Assembly: GCA_036365455.1 (NCBI GenBank)
Contig: JAWQUS010000030.1
Span: 8,494,001-8,558,000 of the forward strand
Length of the DNA: 64,000 bases
Direction of reading: 5' to 3'
DNA from: Macrosoma leucophasiata
Taxonomy: Eukaryota; Arthropoda; Insecta; Lepidoptera; Hedylidae
The translations under genes were made by a program, and so were the position numbers. How positions within the stretch are numbered: the stretch's first letter is position 1; the number at the start of each line of letters is the position of its first letter. Shown here in pieces: positions 24,666 through 34,745 of this stretch. The notes under the pieces were generated by a model. It saw only the letters and a list, made by a program, of their open reading frames with translations. It did not search any database and was not told where the DNA came from.

Positions 24666-24875
24666 CGTCATCAGAGAGCTGCTATTTCCAACGGTGTCTT
24701 GGCTGCCACCCCCAGGAGACATCATGGCCCGGCTCACCAGTCACCTGCCACCCGAACAACTGGGTGTCAGCCGAATGGATCCACAACCTAGGACACCCAC
24801 CCCCGGCAACAGATTCCAGGATGCCTATAGAATATCGTTGTTTGAAAATGGTGGCTACACCTGATGATAAATCAT
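24666..24875 (+). CDS. Ly6/uPAR-type three-finger protein, exon 2
   Basis: Follows acceptor ttacag. Reading in phase from exon 1 gives SSESCYFQRCLGCHPQ, a further Cys (VTCHPNNW) and EYRCLKMVATPDDKS: five of the ten cysteines, in Ly6-like spacing. The best in-frame end is T|GCAAGT (intron from 24876), a GC donor that otherwise fits the donor consensus. It gives ...DDKSFGNTVDVIRGCIP with exon 3. The nearest GT (24880-24881) would put exon 3 out of frame. The reverse-strand frame here (24682-24879) is a shadow. Confidence 0.72.
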
Positions 24876-24905
24876 GCAAGTATTTATGAATAACAATGAT
24901 CTAAT

Positions 24906-25770
24906 ATCTATAGAATATTTACTGAAAAATTAACTGACGCAAGTAGGTATTGCTTGACGGCTTGAGTCTCTATAGAATATTTACTGAAAAATTAACTGCC
25001 GCAAAGTAGGTAGGTATTGCTTGACGGCTTGAGTCTCCATAGAATATTTACTGAAAAATTAACTGCCGCAAAGTAGGTAGGTATTGCTTGACGGCTTGAG
25101 TCTCTATAGAATATTTACTGAAAAATTAACTGCCGCAAAGTAGGTAGGTATTGCTTGACGGCTTGAGTCTCTATAGAATATTTACTGAAAATTTAACTGC
25201 CGCAAAGTAGGTAGGTATTGCTTGACGGCTTGAGTCTCTATAGAATATTTACTGAAAAATTAACTGCCGCAAAGTAGGTAGGTATTGCTTGACGGCTTGA
25301 GTCTCCATAGAATATTTACTGAAAAATTAACTGCCGCAAAGTAGGTAGGTATTGCTTGACGGCTTGAGTCTCTATAGAATATTTACTGAAAAATTAACTG
25401 CCGCAAAGTAGGTAGGTATTGCTTGACGGCTTGAGTCTCCATAGAATATTTACTGAAAAATTAACTGCCGCAAAGTAGGTAGGTATTGCTTGACGGCTTG
25501 AGTCTCTATAGAATATTTACTGAAAATTTAACTGCCGCAAAGTAGGTAGGTATTGCTTGACGGCTTGAGTCTCCATAGAATATTTTCTGAAAAATTAACT
25601 GCCGCAAAGTAGGTAGGTATTGCTTGACGGCTTGAGTCTCTATAGAATATTTACTGAAAAATTAACTGCCACAAAGTAGGTAGGTATTGCTTGACGGCTT
25701 GAGTCTCCATAGAATATTTACTGAAAAATTAACTGCCGCAAAGTAGGTATTGCTTGACGGCTCGAGTCAT
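24906..25770 (+). repeat. 67-bp tandem array, ~13 units
   Basis: Units start at 24967, 25034, 25101, 25168, 25235, 25302, 25369, 25436, 25503, 25570, 25637 and 25704, exactly 67 bp apart. There is a diverged first unit (from ~24906) and a shortened last unit. Unit motifs: agaatatttactgaaaaatt, aactgccgcaaagtaggtag, ttgcttgacggcttgag. Variant sites are tctCcat/tctCtat and aaaaatt/aaaattt. The array begins ~30 bp after the splice donor of exon 2. Confidence 0.95.
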
Positions 25771-25849
25771 GTTCTTTAAGTACCTGAGTGGTTCAGTGAT
25801 AGCAGACCATTTTTGACTAGAATTAACCCCCGAGTGACTTTGTTTTTTT

Positions 25850-26055
25850 TATGGCATTAAGTGACAAACTTTGAAAACTTTTACAAGGACACACTTCACA
25901 TTATTGGTAAGTAGCTTAAAAACATCTACCTACATCAAAACAGAGATTTCAATGTAGATGCGTTTCTACTCCTAAACATTTAGCGGCAATTAGATTAAGT
26001 AATGCGGTGGTGCCTACTCCCTCGAGCCTCCTTCACTAGAACTCAGTTAGCAGTA
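25850..26055 (-). repeat. Repeat family A, reverse
   Basis: Contains 'ggcattaagtgacaaac', 'atgtagatgcgtttctactc', aatgcggtggtgcctactcc and 'ctagaactcagttagcagta', the reverse order expected for family A, lacking part of the middle. Confidence 0.5.
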
Positions 26056-26423
26056 GATAATAATAAGAATATTTACTGAAAAACCACTAGTTATTGCAAA
26101 ATATTGCATGAGTCTTGTTCTGTAGTTGAAGTTGGTTTAGTAATGCCAGGCAGCATTTACTAGACATGACTCGATTTATGTCAATAAACAGTATCAACCC
26201 TATAATTATCCAAAATGATGTTCTTACGTTTAAAAATAAACAAATATGTGTTTAATGAATAATATCATAACTGGAACAGTACAGCTTAAAGCCTCTGACC
26301 CTAAGGTTCTTTACTACAAATGCCGAACATTTTATTCAATAAACCTCATCCACTTTAGACGTTTAGATTTAGTTCTGTAGTCAAATGAACTATAAAAATA
26401 TTTATCTATGGTATTATTTGCAG

Positions 26424-26635
26424 TTGGCAACACAGTGGACGTGATAAGAGGCTGCATTCCAAGAGCTCAAGTGGATTCAGTCTGTCTCGGTCTAGTCGCG
26501 GTAGAGAGAGCGAGAGGTCACAGTGACGCACGTTGCTCCATATGCAATAGAAATGATTGCAATTCAGGTTTCCGGAATTTCATACAATTACAAGTACTTC
26601 TATTATCTATAGTAGTATACTTCGTGTTCAGATGA
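26424..26635 (+). CDS. Ly6/uPAR-type three-finger protein, exon 3 (C-terminus, GPI signal)
   Basis: Follows acceptor 'atttgcag'. Encodes GNTVDVIRGCIPRAQVDSVC, then ARCSICNRNDCN: cysteines six to ten with the C-x4-CN end that defines the Ly6 fold. A small-residue stretch (NSG) and a hydrophobic end (LQVLLLSIVVYFVFR, stop TGA) look like a GPI-attachment signal. The earlier in-frame ATG at 26408 is in the intron and is not the start. Mature protein about 115 residues plus tail, usual for the family. Confidence 0.78.
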
Positions 26636-27154
26636 ATTGATCAGTAATATAAATAGTAAATAGAACACATTCTGTAGTCATAATATAGATCATTTATTTT
26701 CAACTAGATATACAAATATTTAACGCAAACTGTCTTTTACATCTCTGTTAAATAGAAATAAGTCGTTTATTATATGTTTTGTCCTTTAAAAAGTCCATAA
26801 AAATAAATATCTTAACAAATATTTTTTGAAAAGAAAGAGTTATGTGTATGCATTTAAAATAAAAAAGTAAGACTAGAGTAATGTATTACAAAATAAATCA
26901 AAATATTAATGTGTATAAAATATTCGACGCTAAAAAACAAAAATAAGGCACATTAATTATATTACTATTATCAACATACTGACTATTTTGTACTGTCATA
27001 ATTTTATTATATTAATTATGAAGCGAACCACATGACATTATTTTGTAAATTCGTAAATATATTCCAAACAACTATTTATACGTAAATACATATATTTTTA
27101 TAACAAAAATTGAGTATTTATTTCCAATATAATATCATTATTACATATGTTAAT

Positions 27155-27230
27155 ACCGGGTCTAGACCCGGTTTTAATTTTGTTTTGGTCTTTAGACTAC
27201 TAGTAGTCTAAAGACCAAAACAAAATTAAA
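27155..27230. repeat. Two abutting perfect palindromes (18 bp and 58 bp)
   Basis: 27155-27172 is a perfect 18-bp palindrome centred on tctaga. It is followed with no gap by a perfect 58-bp palindrome (27173-27230) centred on act|agt, with 29-bp arms and no spacer. As a transcript or single strand it would form a complete hairpin. No gene overlaps. Confidence 0.9.
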
Positions 27231-27409
27231 TGGCGCTGCATGATTGGGAAAGCCAACGCCACGTTATGGCGTCACAACTCAGTATTTTATAAAAAAATAT
27301 TTTATTATTCGAGTATTATTCATAAATGCGAGAGTTCGATGACATCAATTTACCATACACCAATTTACCAGTAGCTGGCAAGCTAAGTTTATTAACAGAG
27401 CGTTTTTTT

Positions 27410-27645
27410 TACTGCAGCCTACAGACACACACATAAGGACCAGAGGTTAAAATGCAGATGCGTTGTCACCCCTGAGACCTTCATTGGTATGTCTCTGTGA
27501 TAAGTTATTCCGGGGCCATACATTACCATCTAACCGGAACGCGATGGTGCTAAACACTACCATTTGGCGGCAGATAGATTAGGTAATGCAGTGGTGCCTA
27601 CGCCCTCGAGCTCCTACACTGGAACTCTACCACCAGTAAAGAGCG
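27410..27645 (-). repeat. Repeat family A, near full-length reverse copy
   Basis: Reads from 'actgcagcctacagacacac' through gcagatgcgttgtcacccct, 'ccatacattaccatctaac', 'gcagtggtgcctacgccctc' to 'ggaactctaccacc'. Confidence 0.65.
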
Positions 27646-28115
27646 TTATTGTGTTTAGCTGAGTAACGTACCTACGCTACATGTAAATTAAACAAGTCCT
27701 ACACTGTTGTAAGTTGAATTTGTGCAAAGCTATTATGCGGTAGTAATTAAAGCTATATTTGATTGATTTTGGATAAGTGGAGAATTCCCTGACTGCACAA
27801 GAGATTCTAATATGCATTGTGCAGATAGATCTAGATTAAATTAAATTGTTAACGGCCAAATACTCAAACGTCACTTAAATCTAAGTGGGACTTAAGTCTT
27901 CTGTCTTTATAAAACACGTTCAAACGATAGAGATAGCGCACATTTGAGGGTTGTTTAAAATTGAGTGACGTTTGAGTATTCGGCCGTAAGAGTGTGATAT
28001 GTTAAGCAGTCTTGCAAACGTTTGATTAACTTGTAACCATGACGAGTTATTACAATTGATAAATTACATAGACAATACAAAATAATATAAATTATAGTTA
28101 ATGGAATAAATCGTA

Positions 28116-28632
28116 TAAGGACCGGCGCTCACTGACGACGCGACACGGCGTGGTATTTTTGTGGGCAAACGATTTTCGACCATATGTCCATGAATTTAGT
28201 TTGTTTATTTTCATTCTTTAGGTTGTAACGACTCGCGTGTTGACTCGACTTACGGCGGCATTCCATAGCATACCGTGGCAAGTCGTAAAATTTCCCCAAC
28301 ACACCACGGCACGCATGTGAAACACCCAGATTACTGTTCTGTGATAAAGAAAGTAAGTTGTGAAAATAAAGTTGAATCTAGAACGTTCGAGCGGCGTTAT
28401 TTGTGACTGCTAGTGGCACGCAAACGAAGCTTCGTGGCGGACACCCAAATGAAGATTCGTGTCGAGACAGATTCGCCTACCTGCGATCGGGCGCTGGTTC
28501 TCGACCAGTATACCGCGGGATGTCATGGGATGCCACAGGATGATTCGATATGAAGAAGCGTGCCGTCACATGTCGAAGCGTGCCCTTCCATGCCATCTCG
28601 TGCCACGCCGTCAGTAGGCCAGCCGGCCTTAA
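28116..28632. mobile_element. Putative MITE, ~515 bp
   Basis: The left end 'taaggaccggcgctcactga' and the complement of the right end 'taaggccggctggcctactg' form imperfect inverted ends. The interior is rich in 'cgtgcc' and 'atgcca' motifs. No transposase frame. Confidence 0.4.
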
Positions 28633-29359
28633 CATCACATTAGTATTCACAAACAATATTATTTTTATTTTAATCAGCGAGTACATCAATATTGCATAAA
28701 GTATCATCAGATATTTAGCTCCAATTCTCTTTTAGTTATCATTAAAATATCACTGAGCAAAATTGTCAAAAATGCAGTTATTGTAGATGAGTAATTAATC
28801 TACACTTCCACAATACCAAGTTTTTATACACGACAAACATTCGTGCTATGAGTGAGTTAAATATTTAACCGCTAGCTTAATCCGATAGCTATAAATGATT
28901 CGTTTGTTATTCATAGAGACGAGAAGAATATATATATGACCTTCAGATAAGACATTAAAGAGAAAGAGAAGTGGGGAGCAGATTTTTATGCCACCGTAGT
29001 GGCTTAAAAAACTACGGATCTATATAGTCATTTGATCTGTTACATTGAGCAAGTTTACACAAATCAACTAAAAACGTGTATTGCATACAATCTAAATTAA
29101 TATGTTTGTACCATACATACATATTGTAGTAAGTAATTAATGTAATTATAATAATAAAAAATATTATAGTGAAATATAAAGGCAACAATTATTTTGGATT
29201 AATATAATTGTGATATCTTACTATTTATCGCAGCCAGGGGCAAATTTGTTAAGCAAATTTTAACTTTACTCTAGTTCTACATTCATTTACATAAATCACA
29301 GACTTTCTACTATTGTAATAATACATTTTTCTATATGGTTTAGAGGAGTCAAAGCGTTA

Positions 29360-29480
29360 CCATTTCTGATATGTAGTATTTAGCCTCAGGTGCCTGTAAT
29401 TACGTGGCCTTATTACATAACCGTAATTAGATAGCGCTGAAAGCGGAGTAATCTATACCTTCGAGCTCCGCCATCGGAAT
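29360..29480 (-). repeat. Repeat family A, degenerate reverse copy
   Basis: Contains 'tagcctcaggtgcctgtaat', tacgtggcc and 'cttcgagctccgccatcgga', in reverse family A order, strongly diverged. Confidence 0.4.
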
Positions 29481-29756
29481 CCTCACACAAACAAAATACT
29501 GCTTTATTATAATTAAATATATTAAGTACTAAGATATCACGATACCAATCTATAAGCATGATTAAAAAAAAAAGAATCACACTTAAATAGATTTGATTGT
29601 AGTGGTAAAATGTTTGTCTTTCATAATCGCAACATTGTTTTGTACATCGTTCCTATTCCTATATAGTTTTACTTTTGTCAATATTATTAAATAAAATATA
29701 ATTTATAAATGTGTTTCAGATCTACTATTACATGTACAGATTCATTGATCACAGAG

Positions 29757-30791
29757 TTACCGCCAAGGCACACGTTCCAAATGCCAGATCTGGCCGATAT
29801 CATTCAAACACCTTTTTGCCGTAATCGGGTCTCCCACACCATCCTTGCTATTATTGAGTATCGCAGTCAAACATAAACCATCTACGGTTTTGAGCCGCGG
29901 CCCTTTCTGACGCCAAAGTTGTTTTTTACTATCGCTACAACTCTTCCAAACGGCTCGACCGTTTCCTTGCTCCAAACACAACCCTTCATCTGCCATAATT
30001 CTACCTTCAGATGTGTACACAACTAACCTCTCTAGGTCCAAGTCGCTCCCACAACTAACACCGGCCGCTGGGCCTCCCAGGCCTGGCGTCCCAGCAGTTA
30101 CTCCTATACAACATCCTTTATCATTCTTAATCCTCCCGAACCACCTATCGTTAGTAGGGAAGAAATGCTGAGGCCATACATTTTCGAGATACCACTGGAA
30201 ACTTTTACACTGCAAATTCTTTCGTAGCTCCACTCGGTCTGCCACCGTTTGCTGGTCGCGTATGATTCCTACAGATGGATTAAATTTGAAAAAGAAATCA
30301 GCCCATTCATCCATCCATACGGTCGCTGCTCTCGCTAGGTTCGTATTCAAAACGTTCGCGACGCCCCCTGGGTATTTATATGGACTGTGCCGTCGGAAAA
30401 TATGACCGACGCGCGAACACGGCGTAATCTCCACCCTGGCACCACACTGCCACGCTCTCCAAGATAATTCCAAGTTTTCGGCTCCCCATATGAGCATACC
30501 TTCATCGTAGCCTCCTATACGCCAGAACAAACTTTTTCTGACTGCAAAAAGACCACCGGCCATGGCCGGCGTAGGATACGGTTTCGAAGGGTTCTCTGAT
30601 TTGTTTCTTAGAACGTCACTGCTTGGCATGAGCCAACGAAAATGCAATCGCCAGCTAAACGCACCCCAGTGGGCATCTATACTTTTTGTGTACGCCAATG
30701 TGTCTTCGGAAAGGAGATCTATGTGGGGACAAATGAAAACATCATCACTGCCGGCCCTGTCCAGAAGGGGTTCCAGCCATCCGCGAGTTAC
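29757..30791 (-). CDS. Polypeptide N-acetylgalactosaminyltransferase (GALNT/pgant), terminal exon
   Basis: Golgi type II membrane enzyme of family GT27 that transfers GalNAc from UDP-GalNAc to Ser/Thr, starting mucin-type O-glycans. This 344-residue exon starts after a CAG acceptor with VTRGWLEPLLDRAG and continues through MAGGLFAVRKSLFWRIGG, the Gal/GalNAc-transferase motif IWGAENLELSWRAWQCG and the metal-ligand region SRVGHIFRR. CKSFQWYLENVWP follows, then a C-terminal ricin-type lectin domain of ~115 residues with CLEQ, KKQLW, CLTA and GQIWHLE. It ends at TAA. The Met that opens the longer frame at 30812 lies in the intron. Six exons here give ~595 residues, normal for the family. The sequence resembles several GALNT subgroups (GALNT1/13/pgant5 in the stem and N-terminal catalytic part), so no exact ortholog is given. 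Confidence 0.92.
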   Translation of the reverse strand, partial: VTRGWLEPLLDRAGSDDVFICPHIDLLSEDTLAYTKSIDAHWGAFSWRLHFRWLMPSSDVLRNKSENPSKPYPTPAMAGGLFAVRKSLFWRIGGYDEGMLIWGAENLELSWRAWQCGARVEITPCSRVGHIFRRHSPYKYPGGVANVLNTNLARAATVWMDEWADFFFKFNPSVGIIRDQQTVADRVELRKNLQCKSFQWYLENVWPQHFFPTNDRWFGRIKNDKGCCIGVTAGTPGLGGPAAGVSCGSDLDLERLVVYTSEGRIMADEGLCLEQGNGRAVWKSCSDSKKQLWRQKGPRLKTVDGLCLTAILNNSKDGVGDPITAKRCLNDIGQIWHLERVPWR

Positions 30792-30928
30792 CTGAAAATC
30801 AATATTACACATATTTTAAAATATAAAACCATGGACACATAAAGCACCTGAATCAGTAGTCTAATTGCAGCAGGCTAGTAATGCAAGGCTGGGGTCATAG
30901 GTTCTATCCCCGGATCGAGGGGTAAGTA

Positions 30929-32215
30929 CGAGGGTGGATCCAAAAGTTCGTGGCCCAAACTACAAGGAGACATGACATCTTTTTAAATTTACCGTCATTT
31001 GTTAGTATGTCTTCTATTGATTTATTGTGCGCAGTTTCATTCCGATACTGCACAATATACATTTTCTGTGATTATTTGTTTGAAGCATTCTGACGCGATT
31101 TTCAATAATGGAGAAAATTGAACATCGTGCAGTCATTAAGTACCTCAATAAAAAAGGCCTGTCACCAAAAGACATCCATCAAGATATGGTGGGCACTTTG
31201 GGGCAGTCTGCTCCATCGTATTCCAGTGTCAAGAAGTGGGTAGCTGAGTTTAAGCGCGGTCGTGAGAGCATTGAAGATGATCCTAGGAGTGGACGGCCTA
31301 CAACCTCTACCACGAAAGAAAACATCGATAAAATTTGTGATCTCGTACTGGGTGATCGACGTTTGACCATCGGTAAGATAGCTGAGACAACAGACATTAG
31401 TTATGGCCGGTTGCAACACATAATAACGAAAGAATTGGGATTCCATAAGGTTTCTGCTCGCTGGGTCCCGAGGTTGCTTTCAGCTGAACAAAAACGAGTT
31501 CGATTCACAATTTCGCGAGACTGTTTGGAACTTTTTGAGACTGATCCCGAGGACTTTTTGCCTAGATTTGTTACCATGTATGAAAGCTGGGTTCACCACC
31601 ATATTCCTGAATCAAAGTAACAATCCAAACAGTGGAAAAGATCTGACTCACCTACACCGAAAAAGGCTAAAGTCGTTTTGTCGACTAACAAAGTAATGGC
31701 TTCTGTTTTTTGGGATGCGAAGGGCATTATTTTTGTAGATTATTTACCGAAAGGTCAAACTATTAATTCTAGTTATTATTGTAACCTTTTACGAAGACTA
31801 CGAGAAGAAATAAAAGAAAAAAGGCCGGGAATATTGCGTAAGAAAGTTTTGTTCCATCAAGACAATACACGTGTTCACACTTCGGTTGAAACAATGTCTG
31901 TAATCCATGATTGTGGCTACGAATTGCTGCCCCACCCACCTTATTCGCCGGATTTAGCCCCCTCAGATTATCATTTATTTCCAAATTTAAAAAAACATTT
32001 GGGTGGCTCGAAATTTTCGACCAAAGATTGTCGCAGTAAACGAGTATTTCGCCGACCTTCCGGAATCTTTTTTTTCGAGGGGATAAACAAGTTGCAGTTC
32101 AGGTGGAAGAAGTGTGTTGAGCTAGATGGAGACTATGTCGAAAAATAAAAATAAAATTAGACCCACTTTTCTTTCATTTTCTTGGTCGGGCTTCGAACTT
32201 TTGGATCCACCCTCG
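30929..32215 (+). mobile_element. Mariner transposon, complete ends, inactive
   Basis: 1,287 bp, normal mariner length, with inverted ends cgagggtggatccaaaagtt... on the left and its complement on the right, flanked by TA on both sides (30927-30928, 32216-32217). It contains a decayed transposase frame and sits in a GALNT intron, opposite to the host gene. Confidence 0.93.
31108..32148 (+). pseudogene. Mariner transposase pseudogene
   Basis: The N-terminal part [17 protein letters not shown] to [15 protein letters not shown] is the paired DNA-binding and linker region (WVPRLL motif). The first catalytic Asp is lost: [10 protein letters not shown] where the family has Asp after the Met. A TAA at 31618 replaces a Gln codon. 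The second half keeps FHQDNTRVHTS and YSPDLAPSDYHLFPNL, with the second and third Asp of the D,D34D triad. After 32020 a pair of compensating frameshifts scrambles ~25 residues before EGINKLQFRWKKCVEL and DGDYVEK. By the lost Asp, stop and shifts it is non-functional. Confidence 0.93.
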
Positions 32216-32602
32216 TATTATTGGACGTTTTGGTAATGTGCCCAGTGATGTCAATAGGCTCTCTCTCTATAACATGGAACAAAACGTAACTAGCGAATCG
32301 TGAATGTTAGCATGTATGGTTTCGTTCTGATGAGACCGGTATTTAAAGGGTTTCGTTCATAATTTGCTCTGTTTTAAGGTTACTTAACGATTAATTAACC
32401 GTTACTTAAAGGTTAATTAACCGTTATTAACCGATATTTATCAAATATTCGCATGATTCAAATGTCGGGACTTGTGTGTTCTGTACGATACCTTTACGCG
32501 AAACCGTTATTATCCTTTATTAACCGGTATTTTTCGAACGGGCTCCGACCTGACTTGATCTGACTTGATGTTTTAAATTTAATAAACATAAAAAATACAC
32601 AC

Positions 32603-32788
32603 CTCACAATGAGCGTCCAAGAAAACTAGCACATCTCCCGTAGCAGTTCGAGCGCCCATTAATCTAGCGCCTACTAAACCTTTCCGTTCAATGCTCCTAA
32701 GGATATTCACCTTGCCGAGATTTGACACCGCGTCTTCTAATTCTTTACCTAAGTATTTTCGATCACTAGCATCATCCACCAAAATTAT
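32603..32788 (-). CDS. GALNT exon (UDP-sugar and DXH metal site)
   Basis: 62 codons, phase 0 at both ends, with AG acceptor and GT donor. Starts IILVDDASDRKYLGKELE and ends VLVFLDAHCE. The D-A-H is the Mn2+-binding DXH motif of GT27 enzymes. Confidence 0.93.
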
Positions 32789-32851
32789 CTGAAAAACATA
32801 TTAATATAGAAATAACGTTATCAGACATTAAAACCAATGTTATAAAATGAA

Positions 32852-33180
32852 CTAGCTGTGACCTGTGCCCGGGTCGACACTTCGTTCGCGAAGAATTTAA
32901 GAAAAGTTATGGGTCGAAGACACGGGCTCAGCTAGAATAATTCTAAAATAAAATAAATAGCCTAAGTTAGAATAGTCCTTAGAACATCAGCTATCTGAAA
33001 GTGAAAGTCAAAATCGGTCTAGTCGTTCTAGAGATTAGCCGGAACAAACAGACTGACAGACATAAATTAAAAAAAAAAATTTTTTTTTTGTATAATACCT
33101 AATATGTAACATGCTGTACTAAAAAAGGTTATTTTTATATTACAAACAGACTTGCAAGTTTATATATTAGTATAGATGTA
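32852..33180 (+). repeat. Dispersed 'ctagctgtg..cgtt' repeat in GALNT intron
   Basis: Head 'ctagctgtgacctgtgcccg', then 'atagcctaagttagaatagt', 'acatcagctatctgaaagtg', 'agattagccggaacaaacag' and an A/T-run end. Same body as 3140-3660 and 49380-49640. Confidence 0.6.
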
Positions 33181-33272
33181 TCTCGTATAATGCCAATGCA
33201 TGCCAAAGATGGCGAATGTATGACGACATATGCTACATGATGCGGTAAAAACAATGTCTGAATGAATATTAC

Positions 33273-33411
33273 CTGTTTTAATAATTGCGGAGGTGATCTT
33301 AATATAACCGACATGACGGTCCTCATTAGAGTCGACCAAGCTTCATTGTGGAACACAATAATCACAGATGCTGTTGGAAGTACATCCAAATCATACTTCA
33401 CTCTTCTGCAA
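33273..33411 (-). CDS. GALNT exon (start of catalytic domain)
   Basis: 139 nt, donor after CAG (Gln). Reads [18 protein letters not shown], then [36 protein letters not shown] is the nucleotide-sugar-binding start of GT27 domains. Overlapping frame on the + strand is a shadow. Confidence 0.92.
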
Positions 33412-33539
33412 CTGGAAAGAAAAGAAAAACTTTTTATACTCCCCTTATTCTTTCTCTTATTAATAATTTTATCAAGGATATTTTAGGTTAGATCAAGATG
33501 CCTATTCTATTCCAGCAGTCAGCAGCAGTCCATGCATAA

Positions 33540-33850
33540 ATGCATGCATTCAACCATTCAAGTATACATGTAAACACCCAATTTTCCAGTTACGTTTTGG
33601 CCTTTTTAATAGGTGACGAGCCTAAAGACATTTCCGGGCACATTACCAAACTCCTAAGGTGGCAGTGGAAAACTTCCAGAAAGTGGGAATATCTCAATAG
33701 ACCAGAGATTAAGAATAATACTCCTTCGTAGAGATGAAGGTGTATATACATATAAGCATTCAATCCCCAGATCGCGGAACCTGGGCATTGAACGCAGGAC
33801 CCCAGCATAGCAATAGTGGCCTGCTACCGCCAAACTACTGAGGCAGTAAA
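33540..33850 (-). repeat. tRNA-derived SINE, type 1, reverse
   Basis: The body 'aggtgacgagcctaaagaca' and head complement 'ggcctgctaccgcc..actactgaggca' match the 17388 SINE in reverse. The frames across it are not genes. Confidence 0.65.
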
Positions 33851-33887
33851 ATTAATCAATTAATAACATTTTATTCATTAATCTCAC

Positions 33888-34068
33888 CTGTCACTCCGCA
33901 TGTCAGGGAGGCTTCTGTTTATAGATATCCTATCACTCACAAGTATATTATAAGAATGTAGAGTATATAACTCTCGAGCTGTAATCACTTCTCTTGGTGA
34001 CAATTGTACTGGTCTACCTCCTTCACCAGCTCCCTTTACAGGTGCATAGTGGTTACTGTTCACAATTT
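33888..34068 (-). CDS. GALNT exon (stem region)
   Basis: 181 nt between a CAG acceptor and a GTGAGA donor. Reads IVNSNHYAPVKGAGEGGRPV, QLSPREVITARELYTLHSYN, ILVSDRISINRSLPDMRSD. The SDRISxNRSLPDxR block is conserved just before the catalytic domain of GALNTs. Too short for a simple ORF list; recognised by homology and phase. Confidence 0.88.
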
Positions 34069-34154
34069 CTGAAAGACAATGGATAGGTAGATATAATGAT
34101 TTTGCATTATCTTTTAAATTTCTTCAAATTCAATAATGGTGGCAAACAAGCATG

Positions 34155-34320
34155 TATTTTATTATTATTATTCTCTGATCAGCACAGGGTCCAATTTGAA
34201 CCAGACCTTTGTCAGGCTTGCGCGGGGACATGGGGGGTCCAACACGTAGAGGCCCTTTCGAGAATTTTGATCTACTTTGTAATGGGTTATATTCGGCGGG
34301 ACCTCTCTCAGGGATAGTTA
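34155..34320 (+). repeat. Dispersed repeat shared with 385-535
   Basis: Same blocks as 385-535 and flanked by ATT/TTA runs. Confidence 0.55.
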
Positions 34321-34389
34321 TTATTATTATTTGATTATAAGGCAGGAAGTTGGAAACAACTGATTTAGCCTATATCTTGTTCCTGTTTT

Positions 34390-34745
34390 GTTTACTATCA
34401 GGAGTTTGATAAATGTCTATCGAGTTCATTTTTGAAATGGTTAACAGTTTGAGCTGATATTACATAATCGGGCAGCTTGTTCCAAGCTTTAACTACACGA
34501 TTGCTGATAAAGTGTCTATGTGGGTTGTTATTTGACCGCGAACAGGACAGCTTTTGTCCATGGCCTCTTAAATGGATATTTTTATTGAAGTTAATCTTTC
34601 CAGACACGAGAAAAATATGACAATTGAAATTCAATTGTGTCTCGCCGCCGGTGGCCGTACGATCCTTGAAGGATTAAACATTTCTTTTAAATCTGGATCA
34701 TCATAATGTCCATTCAAGATCTTATAAGTTTCTATTAGGTTATTT
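34390..34745 (-). pseudogene. LINE 3'-end fragment (CR1/Jockey group)
   Basis: In reverse: an upstream piece YKILNGHYDDPDLKEMFNPS, a break, then NIHLRGHGQKLSCSRSNNNP, HRHFISNRVVKAWNKLPDYV and FKNELDRHL, stop. This is the usual C-terminal motif (RGH..KL...R...R..FF..RV...WN.LP) of CR1/Jockey-group reverse transcriptase ORFs. No catalytic part remains. Confidence 0.7.

Larger units (their letters stand above)
24876..26423 (+). other. Ly6 gene intron 2, apparent GC-AG intron
   Basis: Begins GCAAGTATTT and ends 'atttgcag'. Most of it is the 67-bp tandem array plus a reverse family A copy; 26056-26423 is plain AT-rich DNA with one diverged fragment of the array unit near 26065-26115. Confidence 0.6.
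26636..29756. other. Spacer between Ly6 and GALNT genes (convergent 3' ends)
   Basis: AT-rich. The Ly6 3' UTR must begin here and the GALNT 3' UTR lies toward 29756. Apart from the palindromes, family A copies and MITE listed separately, nothing recognisable was seen (for example 26640-27150, 27650-28110, 28640-29350). Confidence 0.55.
30843..32340 (+). repeat. tRNA-derived SINE, type 1, interrupted by mariner
   Basis: 30843-30926 carries the tRNA-like head ('gtagtctaattgcagcaggc', B-box-like ggttctatccc). 32218-32340 carries the matching body ('ttggacgttttggtaatgtg', 'cccagtgatgtcaataggct'). Removing 30929-32215 and one TA rejoins them as in the intact copy at 17388-17700. Confidence 0.75.
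30792..32602 (-). other. GALNT intron before the terminal exon
   Basis: Holds a type 1 SINE on the + strand split by a complete but dead mariner. 32340-32600 shows a 'ttaacgattaattaaccgtt' direct repeat and little else. Confidence 0.75.

Noticed and set aside
24874..24882. GT donor (AA|GTATTT) for Ly6 exon 2
   Set aside because: It leaves phase 2, which shifts exon 3 out of frame; the GC donor four bases earlier keeps frame and the cysteine pattern. RNA data could overturn this.
24906..25770. Possible CRISPR-like array
   Set aside because: Units are contiguous 67-mers without variable spacers, in a eukaryotic intron. It is a minisatellite.
26408..26423. ATG at 26408 as the start of a 75-residue protein
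   Set aside because: This ATG is within the intron just before the AG acceptor; the cysteines only make sense joined to exons 1 and 2.
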